DNA of 64,000 nt, from positions 1-64,000 of the forward strand of contig NZ_WEZQ01000005.1 in assembly GCF_009864005.1 (NCBI RefSeq). Reading direction: 5' to 3'. Below the pieces are notes generated by a model, which did not search any database, had not been told where the DNA came from, and saw only the letters and a list, made by a program, of their open reading frames with translations. Positions within the stretch are counted from its first letter, which is position 1, and each line of letters starts with the position of its first letter. The position numbers were made by a program, and so were the translations under genes. Origin of the DNA: Furfurilactobacillus milii (GTDB lineage Bacteria > Bacillota > Bacilli > Lactobacillales > Lactobacillaceae). Positions 26,295 to 35,037 of the stretch are shown in pieces.

Positions 26295-26897
26295 ATGGAA
26301 ACAGAACTTTTAGGATTAATGAAGCAACGTCGATCAATTTACAACTTGGGCAAACAGGTGAGTCAGTCTCAAGACGACATTACTACGTTACTCAAGGACG
26401 TAATCAAAGAGTCACCGTCCGCCTTTAATAGTCAAACAACGCGTGTCGTTTTCGCTTTTGGCGACGCACACGAAAAAGTTTGGGACATCGTGTTGGACGA
26501 GTTAAAAAAAGTTGCACCCGCTGAGGCCTTTGAAGGCAGCAAACAAAAGGTCGAGCAGCAATTTAAGGCTGGATTTGGGACGATTCTTTGGTTCACTGAC
26601 ATGAATAAAGTTAAGGAATTGGAAGACGGCTTCCCGCTGTATGCTGACAATTTCTATGATTGGTCGGAACAGCATATTGGTAACAGTCAGTTTGCAGCGT
26701 GGACTGCTTTAGCTGAGAACAATCTGGGTGCATCTGTTCAACACTACAACCCACTTATTGACGACAGCATTGCTAAGGCTTTTGACTTACCAAGTAACTG
26801 GCGCTTACGTAGTGAAATGCCATTTGGGTCAATCGAAAGTAAGGCTGACGAAAAAGATTATATGGATGATGAAGATCGCTTTAAGACAATCGATTAG
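26295..26897 (+). CDS. Nitroreductase-family protein
   Basis: A 200-residue FMN-dependent oxidoreductase of the Frm2/YdfN-like branch. Residues 9-14 (KQRRSI) form the N-terminal FMN phosphate site; SPSAFNSQTTR and a central acidic stretch follow; LGASVQHYNPLID lies near the dimer interface. Such enzymes reduce quinones, nitro compounds or fatty-acid derivatives. The ATG at 26295 follows GGAGGACGATGAC. It is divergent from the SDR gene, which suggests a shared redox-stress theme. Confidence 0.82.
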   Translation: METELLGLMKQRRSIYNLGKQVSQSQDDITTLLKDVIKESPSAFNSQTTRVVFAFGDAHEKVWDIVLDELKKVAPAEAFEGSKQKVEQQFKAGFGTILWFTDMNKVKELEDGFPLYADNFYDWSEQHIGNSQFAAWTALAENNLGASVQHYNPLIDDSIAKAFDLPSNWRLRSEMPFGSIESKADEKDYMDDEDRFKTID

Positions 26898-27200
26898 TAG
26901 AAATGGTTTCAACAAAGAGACATTCCAAATGATGCGAAAAGCCTATTTGTATATGGGATTCATTAATTTGTAAAGTATCTTTTCACAATATTGGTATATA
27001 TCATATTGATAACCGGTAAATTGTTTTACTCACTTAAATAAATGCCTGTATAAGACTGTTTATAAGCGATGACAAATAAAACGTACGCAACTTAAATAGT
27101 ATATTTTTAATATTTGGTATATCCTTTTTATGAAAAAACGGTTATAATGTCCTTATAGCAATTATCAATGGGCATTAACTGTTTCAAAGGAGGGTGTACC
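26898..27200. other. 303-base AT-rich gap
   Basis: Nothing convincing beyond promoter-like A/T boxes (for example GGTTATAATG near 27140) upstream of the next gene. Confidence 0.4.
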
Positions 27201-27779
27201 ATGGCAAACATTCTATTTATCAATGCGGATCAGCAGAGTACACAAACGTTGATTTCGGCAATGGCTGCAGCTCAACCTGCGGATCGCTTGCGTTTGACCA
27301 CGATGCATCCCCACAGCTTATCGAAGCAGGTACGCGCACGTTTTGAAATTTTGGTTGGTGCGGCTGATGATGGCCTATTCATGGCTGAGGCTACAGCCGG
27401 TATCGACGCTGTGTACCTAACTTCAGGGATGGCGACAGTTAAATACTTGCACACCTTGAGTTGGGCACTGACTAATTTCAAACGGCCGGTAAAGCGGATT
27501 ATTTTAACGAACAGTGCTGCGTCCGATAGTGAAGTGAAGACCGTGACACCGTTTTGTTCGGATCGATTGGCGGTACTGACGGCATTAAGTGCAACACATG
27601 TGGCATTTGTCCTTGTCCAACAGGTTGCTGCCAAAGTTGCTGATTGCGTCTTAATTGAGACAGTTGATGCTCGTAGTCAAGTGTTGCGGCAGGTTATCGA
27701 GTTGCAGCAGTGGAATCAATGGTTGATTACACTGTTGTCAACGAATGTTGGCAAACCGTGGGTCGGTATTGCAAATTAA
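27201..27779 (+). CDS. Hypothetical cytoplasmic protein, possibly Rossmann-like
   Basis: A 192-residue protein beginning MANILFINADQQSTQTLISA, a beta-alpha-beta start, with later hydrophobic strands IDAVYLTSG, VKRIILTNS and VLIETV spaced as in a Rossmann or NmrA-like fold. The usual glycine-rich motif is not present, so this is only a fold guess. AAGGAGGGTGT precedes the ATG at 27201. A perfect terminator follows. Monocistronic. Confidence 0.65.
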   Translation: MANILFINADQQSTQTLISAMAAAQPADRLRLTTMHPHSLSKQVRARFEILVGAADDGLFMAEATAGIDAVYLTSGMATVKYLHTLSWALTNFKRPVKRIILTNSAASDSEVKTVTPFCSDRLAVLTALSATHVAFVLVQQVAAKVADCVLIETVDARSQVLRQVIELQQWNQWLITLLSTNVGKPWVGIAN

Positions 27780-27801
27780 GCGATTTTATATTTGAAATGA
27801 A

Positions 27802-27841
27802 GAAAGACGATCACTGAATGAATTTCAGTGATCGTCTTTTG
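27802..27841 (+). terminator. Terminator, probably bidirectional
   Basis: AAAGACGATCACTGA pairs with TCAGTGATCGTCTTT across a short loop; it lies between convergent genes. Confidence 0.85.
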
Positions 27842-27869
27842 TCGACCGATTAAATTTTAAATTGCTGAA

Positions 27870-28055
27870 CTAGTCGTCAATTCGGGCAAATTGCAGGCTC
27901 AACAGACTGTTGAACAGTGACTGATCAAAACGATGATTTTCTGACCGAACGCTACTTGGTACGATAACAGTTCGATCTTCTTTTGTCTGTGCCTTTGTTT
28001 TAAATAAGCGACGTAGTTTTGATGTAATGATGTTGCGATGTGCTTCAGTTTCCAT
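27870..28055 (-). CDS. Small hypothetical protein
   Basis: A 61-residue basic protein (ITSKLRRLFKTKAQTKEDR). The ATG at 28055 is chosen because GGAGGG then sits 6 bases upstream, while the earlier ATG (28070) contains that site. No recognised domain or signal peptide. It is the last gene of a minus-strand series with the small membrane protein and the DUF2922/DUF1659 genes. Confidence 0.5.
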   Translation of the reverse strand: METEAHRNIITSKLRRLFKTKAQTKEDRTVIVPSSVRSENHRFDQSLFNSLLSLQFARIDD

Positions 28056-28249
28056 CTGCTGTCCCTCCATGCGAGAAATCTAAAAAAAATTGACTACTTA
28101 TAAATACCATCTTTTTCAAGATGGGTCAATAGAAATGCTCGATAAAAGTCAGAAAAGGTCAAACTTTTTATAAAAGTGTATGAAAACGCCATCATTGGTT
28201 GCTGAAGTGATCTTTTTTCTACGTGCTTGGGGTGAAAAACTAAGCAACA

Positions 28250-28381
28250 CTAAAAGTTCATCGTGAGTATTGATTCGATAAGGTAATGACAAATTTTAGA
28301 TAGTGACAGTGGCATATTAAAGATGGTCGTAGCGATCCACCAGCATAGAAGACCAACGGCTAAAGCAGTTAAACGTTTCAT
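28250..28381 (-). CDS. 43-residue small membrane protein
   Basis: Reads MKRLTALAVGLLCWWIATTI and continues to a TAG stop at 28250. One hydrophobic helix with Trp-Trp occupies residues 4-22, followed by a polar tail. GGAGGAG lies 6 bases before the ATG, which strongly supports translation. It lies downstream of the DUF1659-DUF2922 pair on the same strand, where such clusters often carry a tiny membrane protein. No family recognised. Confidence 0.55.
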   Translation of the reverse strand: MKRLTALAVGLLCWWIATTIFNMPLSLSKICHYLIESILTMNF

Positions 28382-28435
28382 GCAATCTCCTCCAGAAATA
28401 GTATTAGAGTTTAACGTTACGCATGCATAGAAAGA

Positions 28436-28465
28436 GGCACGCCTCCAGCAATGGAAGGGCGTGCC
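28436..28465. terminator. Hairpin after the DUF2922 gene
   Basis: GGCACGCC pairs with GGGCGTGCC across a short loop that can itself pair (TCCA with TGGA). The T-run is better on the plus side (ATTTTTG) than on the minus side. Confidence 0.55.
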
Positions 28466-28486
28466 ATTTTTGCCAAAATTTGATGG

Positions 28487-28792
28487 TTAAACTTGTGGTT
28501 GTGCGGCGTCAACCGCAGTTTCCGGAGCAGAGGATACAGGCGGCGTTGAGGCATGAGGCTTCTTGACTGGCTCATCATCAAAAATCACCGTATTCACAGT
28601 ATCGATATACTGAGCTGAAACAGGGGTTACGTAAGTCAGATGGTTGTCTTTATCAACCACCACGTTTGATTCTGCGATGGTCTTCATTGCGGCACGGACT
28701 GCGGATTCAGTTAAGTCTTCACTAACGTATCGTAATTTTAGGTGGCTGGCCTTGCCGTCACCGTTTTTAAACTTGAGGCTCAATTCTTTCAT
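28487..28792 (-). CDS. DUF2922 family protein
   Basis: A 101-residue protein. The DUF2922 core spans about residues 1-75 (LSLKFKNGDGKASHLKLRY, then VRAAMKTIAESNVVV); the C-terminal 25 residues are Pro/Ala/Ser-rich and unlike the core. Function unknown. It follows a DUF1659 gene by 25 bases, the usual pairing in Firmicutes. AAAGGAGAAC precedes the start. Confidence 0.8.
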   Translation of the reverse strand: MKELSLKFKNGDGKASHLKLRYVSEDLTESAVRAAMKTIAESNVVVDKDNHLTYVTPVSAQYIDTVNTVIFDDEPVKKPHASTPPVSSAPETAVDAAQPQV

Positions 28793-28817
28793 TGATTAGT
28801 TCTCCTTTGAGTGTGAG

Positions 28818-29021
28818 TTAGGCGTTCGCTTCTTGCTTTGTGGTAACAAAGATGTCGTTAACATTGTCGTTGGACAGACTTGCAATTGCTGCGCCAAACT
28901 TGTTCAGTTGATCATCAGTGACGTTTTGAGCAACGGTATTATAGTTCCGTTTGATTGGCGTACTGTGACCTTCACCTGAAATAAGATATTGAACGCTCGT
29001 TTTAAGCCATTTTTGTGACAT
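28818..29021 (-). CDS. DUF1659 family protein
   Basis: A 67-residue protein with the pattern of DUF1659: a short strand pair, NYNTVAQNVTDDQLNKFGAAI in the middle and a final VTTKQEA. AAGGAGAG lies 6 bases before the ATG. It is first in the DUF1659-DUF2922-small membrane protein group. Function unknown. Confidence 0.78.
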   Translation of the reverse strand: MSQKWLKTSVQYLISGEGHSTPIKRNYNTVAQNVTDDQLNKFGAAIASLSNDNVNDIFVTTKQEANA

Positions 29022-29175
29022 GTGTTTCTCTCCTTAAATGTTGAGGTATTTGTATATCGTGGCCACGACTACATCATTAGTAACGAAATGACGAGCGCAC
29101 TTTGTAAAGGGAAAGGTAATTTTTATGGCGTAGTAAGTCTACAAAAGCTTCGTACCAGTGCATTTCGGCGTAAAA

Positions 29176-29222
29176 AAACTTTGCCAATCCTTGGTAAAAA
29201 AGTACCAAGGTGACAAAGTTTA
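29176..29222 (-). terminator. Terminator of the 29240 gene
   Basis: AAACTTTG and CCTTGGTA arms pair with TACCAAGG and CAAAGTTT across a short A-rich loop, just beyond the minus-strand stop. Confidence 0.65.
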
Positions 29223-29239
29223 TGGTGTTCTATATTTAA

Positions 29240-30280
29240 TTAACGCTGTTGAACGGCTGCATCGTATTGTTGCTGAAGCAGAGAAATGGCGCGTGGCTCT
29301 GCCCGTGGACTAGTGTATGGTTTCATCGCTAACCGACGAACCATCGGGTCATTCTCGCCATAGTTTACGTCAAACAAAGCGTGGCGACTTTCAGGTTGAC
29401 CATAATCGTTTGAGTCAGCATAATTGAAAGATGCCCCGTTAACTAGGGCGTTGCGTTCTTCTAAGGTTAGACCGCGGACGTATGCTGGCACATCATTTAC
29501 ATTAGCAATTTGTCCCAGTGGCACAATGATGAATGTCGGTTCGGGAACGGGGGCAATCACAAATTCACTATGAAAATCGACTAGCCGTTTGAAATTAGCG
29601 GTTGGGAGTGCCGGCAACACGCCGCGTGCTAAAGCCTCTGGCTGCTTGTTATGCATACGGGAAGAGTCTGCTTTACTGGCAATATTGCCGTGAGCGATGG
29701 CGTCTTTGTCAAATGCAATGAGCGCTTCGAGATCGTTTTCTCCGTTGAGTTCAAATGAACGCCGCACAAATGCGACGTTATGTGCATCGATTAAGTACCG
29801 TAACTGATGAACCATGCGTACCGTTGCGTCATCTTGAGCCAGTCCGTTTGGAAAAGCTGCCTGAACAGTATGAGCAAGTTCGCGCCAGAAGGGATCGCTG
29901 GGACCGGCTTCACGGGCGAATTCATGATCCGCCACTAAATCGCCGGTGTTGCTGTTGAGATGAGCACCCAGGATTGAAAGTAATTGTCGCATTTTGTCCA
30001 GCGGCGCCATCGAACTGGCGGCAAATAAAGTGGTAAATGCTGAACTGCCTACGGTGGCACTGGATGCTTGCCAGTTACTAAACTGAGTCTTTAAGTTTAC
30101 GTCGTTAACTGTTGACGCAATTTTTTTAGTTAAAGCTGTTAAGGCAGCCTCGTCCCATTGTTGATGGTCTGCCAACCGAACCAGCAAATCGTAGGTTCCT
30201 TCGACATAGGCTGACATGTTACTGTCGGACAAACTGACAGGTGGTTCAATTAACGAAATAAGTCTTTGATGTTGCGCCAT
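29240..30280 (-). CDS. Hypothetical protein, unknown function
   Basis: A 346-residue soluble protein I do not recognise. Predicted mostly helical in the first 200 residues, with a more mixed C-terminal third (LVDFHSEFVIAPVPEP, LTLEERNALVNGASF). No signal peptide, membrane helix or known catalytic motif is evident. The ATG at 30280 follows GAGGAGGCGCATT; an upstream in-frame start at 30361 would add an arginine-rich stretch and is rejected. Monocistronic with its own terminator. Confidence 0.65.
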   Translation of the reverse strand: MAQHQRLISLIEPPVSLSDSNMSAYVEGTYDLLVRLADHQQWDEAALTALTKKIASTVNDVNLKTQFSNWQASSATVGSSAFTTLFAASSMAPLDKMRQLLSILGAHLNSNTGDLVADHEFAREAGPSDPFWRELAHTVQAAFPNGLAQDDATVRMVHQLRYLIDAHNVAFVRRSFELNGENDLEALIAFDKDAIAHGNIASKADSSRMHNKQPEALARGVLPALPTANFKRLVDFHSEFVIAPVPEPTFIIVPLGQIANVNDVPAYVRGLTLEERNALVNGASFNYADSNDYGQPESRHALFDVNYGENDPMVRRLAMKPYTSPRAEPRAISLLQQQYDAAVQQR

Positions 30281-30427
30281 AATGCGCCTCCTCGTTCTTC
30301 TTAGCGTAAGGGTAACACATTGCGATGGGTAAAAAGGAATATTTGAATGAAAATTATCCATTTGATTAGTTTAAATGGGATTTGCGAACGCTGATCTACA
30401 TGAACAGTGGTAAATTGAAAGAAAGTT

Positions 30428-30460
30428 CCCAAAACATCGAATTCGATTTTTGTTTTGGGA
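30428..30460 (+). promoter_or_regulatory. Nested hairpin in the pdxK leader
   Basis: CCCAAAACA pairs with TGTTTTGGG around an inner ATCGAATTCGAT palindrome, ending about 20 bases before the kinase ATG. No T-run follows, so it is more likely an operator or an mRNA structure controlling translation than a terminator. Confidence 0.45.
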
Positions 30461-30481
30461 GAAAGGGTCATTAATTATTCA

Positions 30482-31333
30482 ATGGAAAAGCAAGCGAGCA
30501 ATGTTTTAAGTACACTCATTATTCAAGATTTTACTGCTCTTGGACAGATGTCCATGACATCTGCATTAACGGTAAGCCAATCGATGAATATTTTGACAGC
30601 ATCTTTGCCTGTTCAAATGTTATCAACGCAAACAGAGGGGTTTGGTCAACCTCATAGAGAAATAATGGCTGGTTGGCTGGAACAAGTTTGGCATCACTGG
30701 GATACCATTGATATCAAGCCGTTTACCTCGACACTTATTGGATACTTAGGAACAAATGAGCTGGCTCAACTAGTGAATAGTGAAATTAGGCAGCATCGCA
30801 ATCCAAACCTTATTGTTGATCCAGCCATGGCTGATCAGGGCAGACTCTATCCATCTCTGACGAAAAGTTACGTTGAGGAAATGAGACGGTTAATGAGTGG
30901 TGCGCAAATTGCTTTGCCTAACGTTACCGAACTGGGGCTGTTGTCAGAAAACGATTTAGGAATGACCCCGTCGGATGACAAATTGCGGCAGGCACTGAAA
31001 CGGTGTCAAAGTTTTGCTCCTGACTGTCAGGTTATTGTAACAGGAGTCAAAAAAGGCAGCGCGATTGGCTGTGCTTGGGTTAGTGGCAATGAAATCGAGT
31101 GGGTCGGTAAAAACATGATCAAAGGTCACTTTTTCGGTACCGGTGATTTGTTTAGTGCCACCTTTAATGTACTGAAACTTAGGTCACCAAAGATCGATAC
31201 GGAACAGCTAGTTTCAGAAGCGATGGCGGTTGCTTACACAGCAATCCAAGAAACATCAGCCCTTCCGACCACCCAGTGGAGGTTAGGTCTCCAGCTTAAA
31301 GAGGCAATTTCGCTATTGATGAGTTTTGAGTAA
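30482..31333 (+). CDS. pdxK: Pyridoxal/pyridoxamine kinase
   Basis: A 283-residue ribokinase-fold enzyme that phosphorylates vitamin B6 vitamers to the coenzyme PLP or its precursors. Visible are the N-terminal IIQDFTALGQMSMTSAL, NLIVDPAMADQGRLY, LPNVTELGLL, VIVTGVKKGS and GHFFGTGDLFSA with the catalytic Asp. Length and motif order match bacterial PdxK/PdxY. The start is placed at ATG 30482, although GAAAGGG is slightly far (14 bases). It lies just upstream of the LacI gene and odc1, a PLP enzyme. Confidence 0.88.
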   Translation: MEKQASNVLSTLIIQDFTALGQMSMTSALTVSQSMNILTASLPVQMLSTQTEGFGQPHREIMAGWLEQVWHHWDTIDIKPFTSTLIGYLGTNELAQLVNSEIRQHRNPNLIVDPAMADQGRLYPSLTKSYVEEMRRLMSGAQIALPNVTELGLLSENDLGMTPSDDKLRQALKRCQSFAPDCQVIVTGVKKGSAIGCAWVSGNEIEWVGKNMIKGHFFGTGDLFSATFNVLKLRSPKIDTEQLVSEAMAVAYTAIQETSALPTTQWRLGLQLKEAISLLMSFE

Positions 31334-31482
31334 AATCTATTAGTAAAAAGAATGATGCCGAGTACAAAAAGCTGAGCGAGTCCTATTAAAGGGCTTACAT
31401 TTCACTATGTTTTTATTGCCACTTGGCTTATGCTATGTAAAGTGACGAATAAAAGAGTTATTTATGAAGAGTAGGGTAAATT

Positions 31483-32484
31483 ATGTCTAAAAAAACGACG
31501 ATAACTGATATTGCAAATGAGGCAGGCATTTCGCCAACAACTGTTTCACAGATTCTTAATGGTAAGGGTGAACGCTTTAGTGCCACGACCCGGCAAAAAG
31601 TGCTCGGTCTCCAAAAAAAGATGGGCTATCACAATACGGGGAATGATAAGCCATTTGAATCAAAAGTGACGGTTGGAATGATCGTGCCGAGCCTGGACAA
31701 TCCATATTACCGTGAATTGATCCATGGGGTGCAGGACGGTCTGGTATCACAGTTTGCAGAACTGTCAGTGGAATTTTCAGAAAATTCTGAGGGCATCGGA
31801 TATCATATTCATGAATTAAGCGAACGACCAGTAGATGCAATTATCGTTGCAGGAGATAATATGGATCTTGCTTTTGTGCAAACGCTACTGGCCAATACTG
31901 GTCTGCCTAGCATCATCATGGATCCGCAACAGGACAACGAGTCTTCTGTGGCCATTAATGAACTTGAAGCCGGCAGTAAATCGGCCGAATATTTACTTGA
32001 TAATGGACACAGAAAAATTGCTTTGCTAATGAAGGCAGGAAATAGTGAAAGTAAACTGCATCGAATCACAGGCTTTTCAGATGGTTTGAAAGAATATCAT
32101 TTGGATTTAGACCCAACATTATTTTTTGAGCAGCCTGATGATTCTAAAGTAAGCGGTTTTAATTCGGCCAAACAGGTTATTGATAGTGGTGCAACCGCAG
32201 TTTTTGCTTTCTCTGATGAGCTCGCTGTCGGATTGAATCGTGGTCTCCTTGCTCATGGAAAGCGTGTGCCGGAGGATATTTCTATTCTTGGCTTCGATGA
32301 TATTGAAATTACGCGCTATGTCCAACCAGAATTGTCAACGGTTCATCAGCCAATTCAAGAGATGGGTGAGAAGCTAGTTAAAATATTATTCGCCAAAAAA
32401 AGTGACGATGAATTTAAACCGGATTCAGATGAAAGACTCTTTTCAGTTGTTCTGAAAAAACGTGGAAGCATTAAGCACATCTAA
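31483..32484 (+). CDS. LacI-family transcriptional regulator 2
   Basis: A 333-residue regulator: N-terminal helix-turn-helix (TITDIANEAGISPTTVSQIL) then an RbsR-like ligand-binding domain (VTVGMIVPSLDNPYYREL, ALLMKAGNSESKLHRITGF, AVFAFSDELAVG, ILGFDDIEITRYVQPELST). Its ligand is probably a sugar or nucleoside. No adjacent sugar genes are seen, so the target is unknown; it may control itself, odc1-potE or distant genes. A terminator follows, so it is not co-transcribed with odc1. Confidence 0.85.
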   Translation: MSKKTTITDIANEAGISPTTVSQILNGKGERFSATTRQKVLGLQKKMGYHNTGNDKPFESKVTVGMIVPSLDNPYYRELIHGVQDGLVSQFAELSVEFSENSEGIGYHIHELSERPVDAIIVAGDNMDLAFVQTLLANTGLPSIIMDPQQDNESSVAINELEAGSKSAEYLLDNGHRKIALLMKAGNSESKLHRITGFSDGLKEYHLDLDPTLFFEQPDDSKVSGFNSAKQVIDSGATAVFAFSDELAVGLNRGLLAHGKRVPEDISILGFDDIEITRYVQPELSTVHQPIQEMGEKLVKILFAKKSDDEFKPDSDERLFSVVLKKRGSIKHI

Positions 32485-32504
32485 TTGAATCCATTAAAAA
32501 GATA

Positions 32505-32545
32505 AGACAAGACAATCAATTGTGATAATTGATTGTCTTTTTTTG
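32505..32545 (+). terminator. Terminator after LacI regulator 2
   Basis: ACAATCAATT pairs with AATTGATTGT over a short loop and is followed by seven Ts. Confidence 0.85.
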
Positions 32546-32560
32546 TGTCCATTTGGCCAG

Positions 32561-32699
32561 GTAAAAAAAACGTAAAATTATAAAATGCTAAGAAAATCGC
32601 AAAAAAGATGCGAATTAGTAGGCGTAATAGGGGAGCTAAACTAGACAAAAAATGAGCAATGTAAAAAAAACGTAAAAGAAAACGTTTACAAATTCGCAT
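32561..32699 (+). promoter_or_regulatory. odc1 control region with spaced A-tract repeats
   Basis: The 17-base direct repeat GTAAAAAAAACGTAAAA occurs at 32561-32577 and 32661-32677, exactly 100 bases apart. An inverted repeat ATGCGAATT (32608) / AATTCGCAT (32691) lies among them, and a cre-like box AAGAAAACGTTTACA (32676-32690, one mismatch) overlaps the second repeat. Phased A-tracts suggest bent DNA and multi-site regulator binding upstream of odc1. Confidence 0.55.
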
Positions 32700-32784
32700 T
32701 GTAAATGCAAAAAACGGGTAGTAAAAATATAGCCGTAGCAAGTTTTACTTGTTCTTTACCAACAATATTTTTAGGAGGTACGAC

Positions 32785-34962
32785 ATGGATAAGCTCAAAA
32801 TTGCGTCAACGGAAAAGGCCATGAACTTTTTTGAAACAGACCGTGAAATTGTGTCTGCAACAGAAACTGACTTTGTTGACGTCGCGGCTGTAGTGGTCAT
32901 GGATGAAGACACATCCGTTGTTGAAGCAGCGAATGCAACAAAATTTGGGATTCCCGTTTTTGTCATTTCTGACGACAGTTCCAAGATTGACGGTTCCACG
33001 ATGGAAAAGATTTATCACATTTTGGATCTCAAAAATCAATATGACCATCAGTTGTATAACCGTGAAATTGAGGCAGCGGCCTCAAAATATGAAGATGGCG
33101 TTTTACCACCATTCTTCAAAGAATTAAAGGCTTATGTTGAACGTGGGAACATTCAATTTGACTGTCCTGGACATCAGGGCGGGCAATATTTCCGTAAGCA
33201 TCCAGCAGGTCGTCAGTTCTATGATTTCTTTGGCGAAAATGTCTTTCGTTCAGATATCTGTAACGCCGATGTTGACTTAGGTGACTTGTTAATTCATGAA
33301 GGCCCAGCGATGGACGCCGAAAAACATGCGGCACAAGTATTCAATGCTGACAAGACGTATTTCGTTATGAACGGGACGACGACATCAAATAATATTGCCA
33401 TTACCGCCGCCGTTGCGCCGGATGATTTAGTCTTATTTGATCGTAATAACCATAAATCTGTCTACAATGCAGCATTAGTTAAAGACGGTGGCCGCCCAGT
33501 TTACTTAGAAACTTCACGAGACCCATACGGTTTTATCGGTGGTATTTATTCCCGCGATTTTGACGAGGATTATATCCGTAAACAGGCTGCAAAAGTGGAT
33601 CCAGAAAAGGCTAAGCAAAAACGGCCATTCCGATTAGCTGTTATTCAGTTAGGTACTTATGACGGCACTATTTATAATGCCAAACAAGTTGTCGAACGCA
33701 TTGGCCACTTGTGTGACTACATTCTTTTTGACTCTGCATGGGTCGGTTATGAGCAATTTATTCCAATGATGCGTGATTCTTCACCATTGTTACTTGATCT
33801 GGGACCTGAAGATCCGGGTATTTTGGTTACTCAATCAACACATAAGCAACAAGCTGGTTTTTCTCAAGCATCACAAATTCATAAAAAAGACGCTCACATT
33901 AAGGGGCAAAAGCGGTACATCGATCACAAACGATTCAACAACGCTTATATGCAATATGCTTCAACATCCCCGTTCTACCCACTGTTTGCAACCTTGGATG
34001 TTAACGCCAAGATGCAAGAAGGCGAAGCCGGTAAAAAACTGTGGCACGATGCTTTAGTGACATCAGTAAATGCACGTAAAAACTTGATGAAGAATGCCAC
34101 AATGATTCGTCCGTTTGTGCCACCAGTCGTAAATGGCAAAAACTGGGAAGATGCTGACACTGAAGAAATTGTCAGCAACATTGATTACTGGCGCTTTGAA
34201 AAGGGTGCAAAATGGCATGCTTTTGATGGCTATGAGGATGATCAATACTTTGTTGATCCAAACAAATTTATGTTAACAACGCCTGGTATTAATGTTCAGA
34301 CGGGTGAATATGAAGACTTTGGTATTCCGGCAACTATCTTAGCTAACTATTTGCGTGAACACGGGATTATTCCTGAAAAGAACGATTTGAATTCTATTTT
34401 GTTCTTGATGACACCAGCAGAGACACCAGCCAAGATGAATAACTTAGTATCACAAATCGTTAAGTTTGAATCACTTGTTAAGGCTGATGCGCCATTGGAA
34501 GATGTGCTTCCAAACCTGTATGCACAACACAAAGATCGTTATGCGGGTTACACGATTCGTCAACTCTGCCAAGAGTTACATGACTTCTATAAGGGAAACA
34601 ATGCTAAGGAATATCAAAAAGAAATGTTCTTGGCCGATTACTTCCCTGAACAAGCAATGACGCCATACGAAGCTAACGTTGAGTTATTGCATAACAACGC
34701 CAAGCTTGTACCACTGAAAGATATTGAAGGTGAAGTCGCCTTAGAAGGTGCACTTCCATACCCACCTGGTATTTTCTGTGTGGTTCCAGGTGAAAAATGG
34801 AGCAAGGTTGCCCAGACCTACTTCTTAATCTTGGAGGAAGGGATTAACCGTTTCCCAGGGTTTGCGCCTGAAATTCAAGGTGTCTATTTCGAGAATGAAA
34901 ATGGACAGACTACCGCATACGGGTATGTCTACGATCCTAAGTCAGAAAACAAGGGTGAGTAG
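32785..34962 (+). CDS. odc: Ornithine decarboxylase 1, PLP-dependent
   Basis: A 725-residue fold-type I (aspartate aminotransferase-like) decarboxylase of the Lactobacillus inducible ODC type, converting ornithine to putrescine and CO2 with uptake of a proton. Order: N-terminal wing domain 1-105, CPGHQGG motif at 128-134, the His that stacks on PLP in NNHKS near 223, Asp in LFDSAW near 316, and the PLP lysine Lys354 in QSTHKQQ. Length matches the 730-residue enzyme of Lactobacillus strain 30a. TTAGGAGGT precedes the ATG. It pairs with potE downstream. Confidence 0.93.
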   Translation: MDKLKIASTEKAMNFFETDREIVSATETDFVDVAAVVVMDEDTSVVEAANATKFGIPVFVISDDSSKIDGSTMEKIYHILDLKNQYDHQLYNREIEAAASKYEDGVLPPFFKELKAYVERGNIQFDCPGHQGGQYFRKHPAGRQFYDFFGENVFRSDICNADVDLGDLLIHEGPAMDAEKHAAQVFNADKTYFVMNGTTTSNNIAITAAVAPDDLVLFDRNNHKSVYNAALVKDGGRPVYLETSRDPYGFIGGIYSRDFDEDYIRKQAAKVDPEKAKQKRPFRLAVIQLGTYDGTIYNAKQVVERIGHLCDYILFDSAWVGYEQFIPMMRDSSPLLLDLGPEDPGILVTQSTHKQQAGFSQASQIHKKDAHIKGQKRYIDHKRFNNAYMQYASTSPFYPLFATLDVNAKMQEGEAGKKLWHDALVTSVNARKNLMKNATMIRPFVPPVVNGKNWEDADTEEIVSNIDYWRFEKGAKWHAFDGYEDDQYFVDPNKFMLTTPGINVQTGEYEDFGIPATILANYLREHGIIPEKNDLNSILFLMTPAETPAKMNNLVSQIVKFESLVKADAPLEDVLPNLYAQHKDRYAGYTIRQLCQELHDFYKGNNAKEYQKEMFLADYFPEQAMTPYEANVELLHNNAKLVPLKDIEGEVALEGALPYPPGIFCVVPGEKWSKVAQTYFLILEEGINRFPGFAPEIQGVYFENENGQTTAYGYVYDPKSENKGE

Positions 34963-34972
34963 TTCCATTCAA

Positions 34973-35004
34973 CGTGGTGGACGTCATGTCTACCGCGCTT
35001 TTTT
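34973..35004 (+). terminator. Terminator between odc1 and potE
   Basis: CGTGGTGGA pairs with TCTACCGCG (with G-T pairs) over CGTCATG, followed by TTTTTT. This would attenuate rather than abolish potE expression. Confidence 0.75.
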
Positions 35005-35037
35005 ATAAATTTCAGAAAAACGGATAGAGGTAAAATC

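Noticed and set aside
29022-29213. 63-residue frame on the plus strand
   Set aside because: It overlaps the promoter and ribosome site of the DUF1659 gene, has no ribosome site of its own and resembles no protein.
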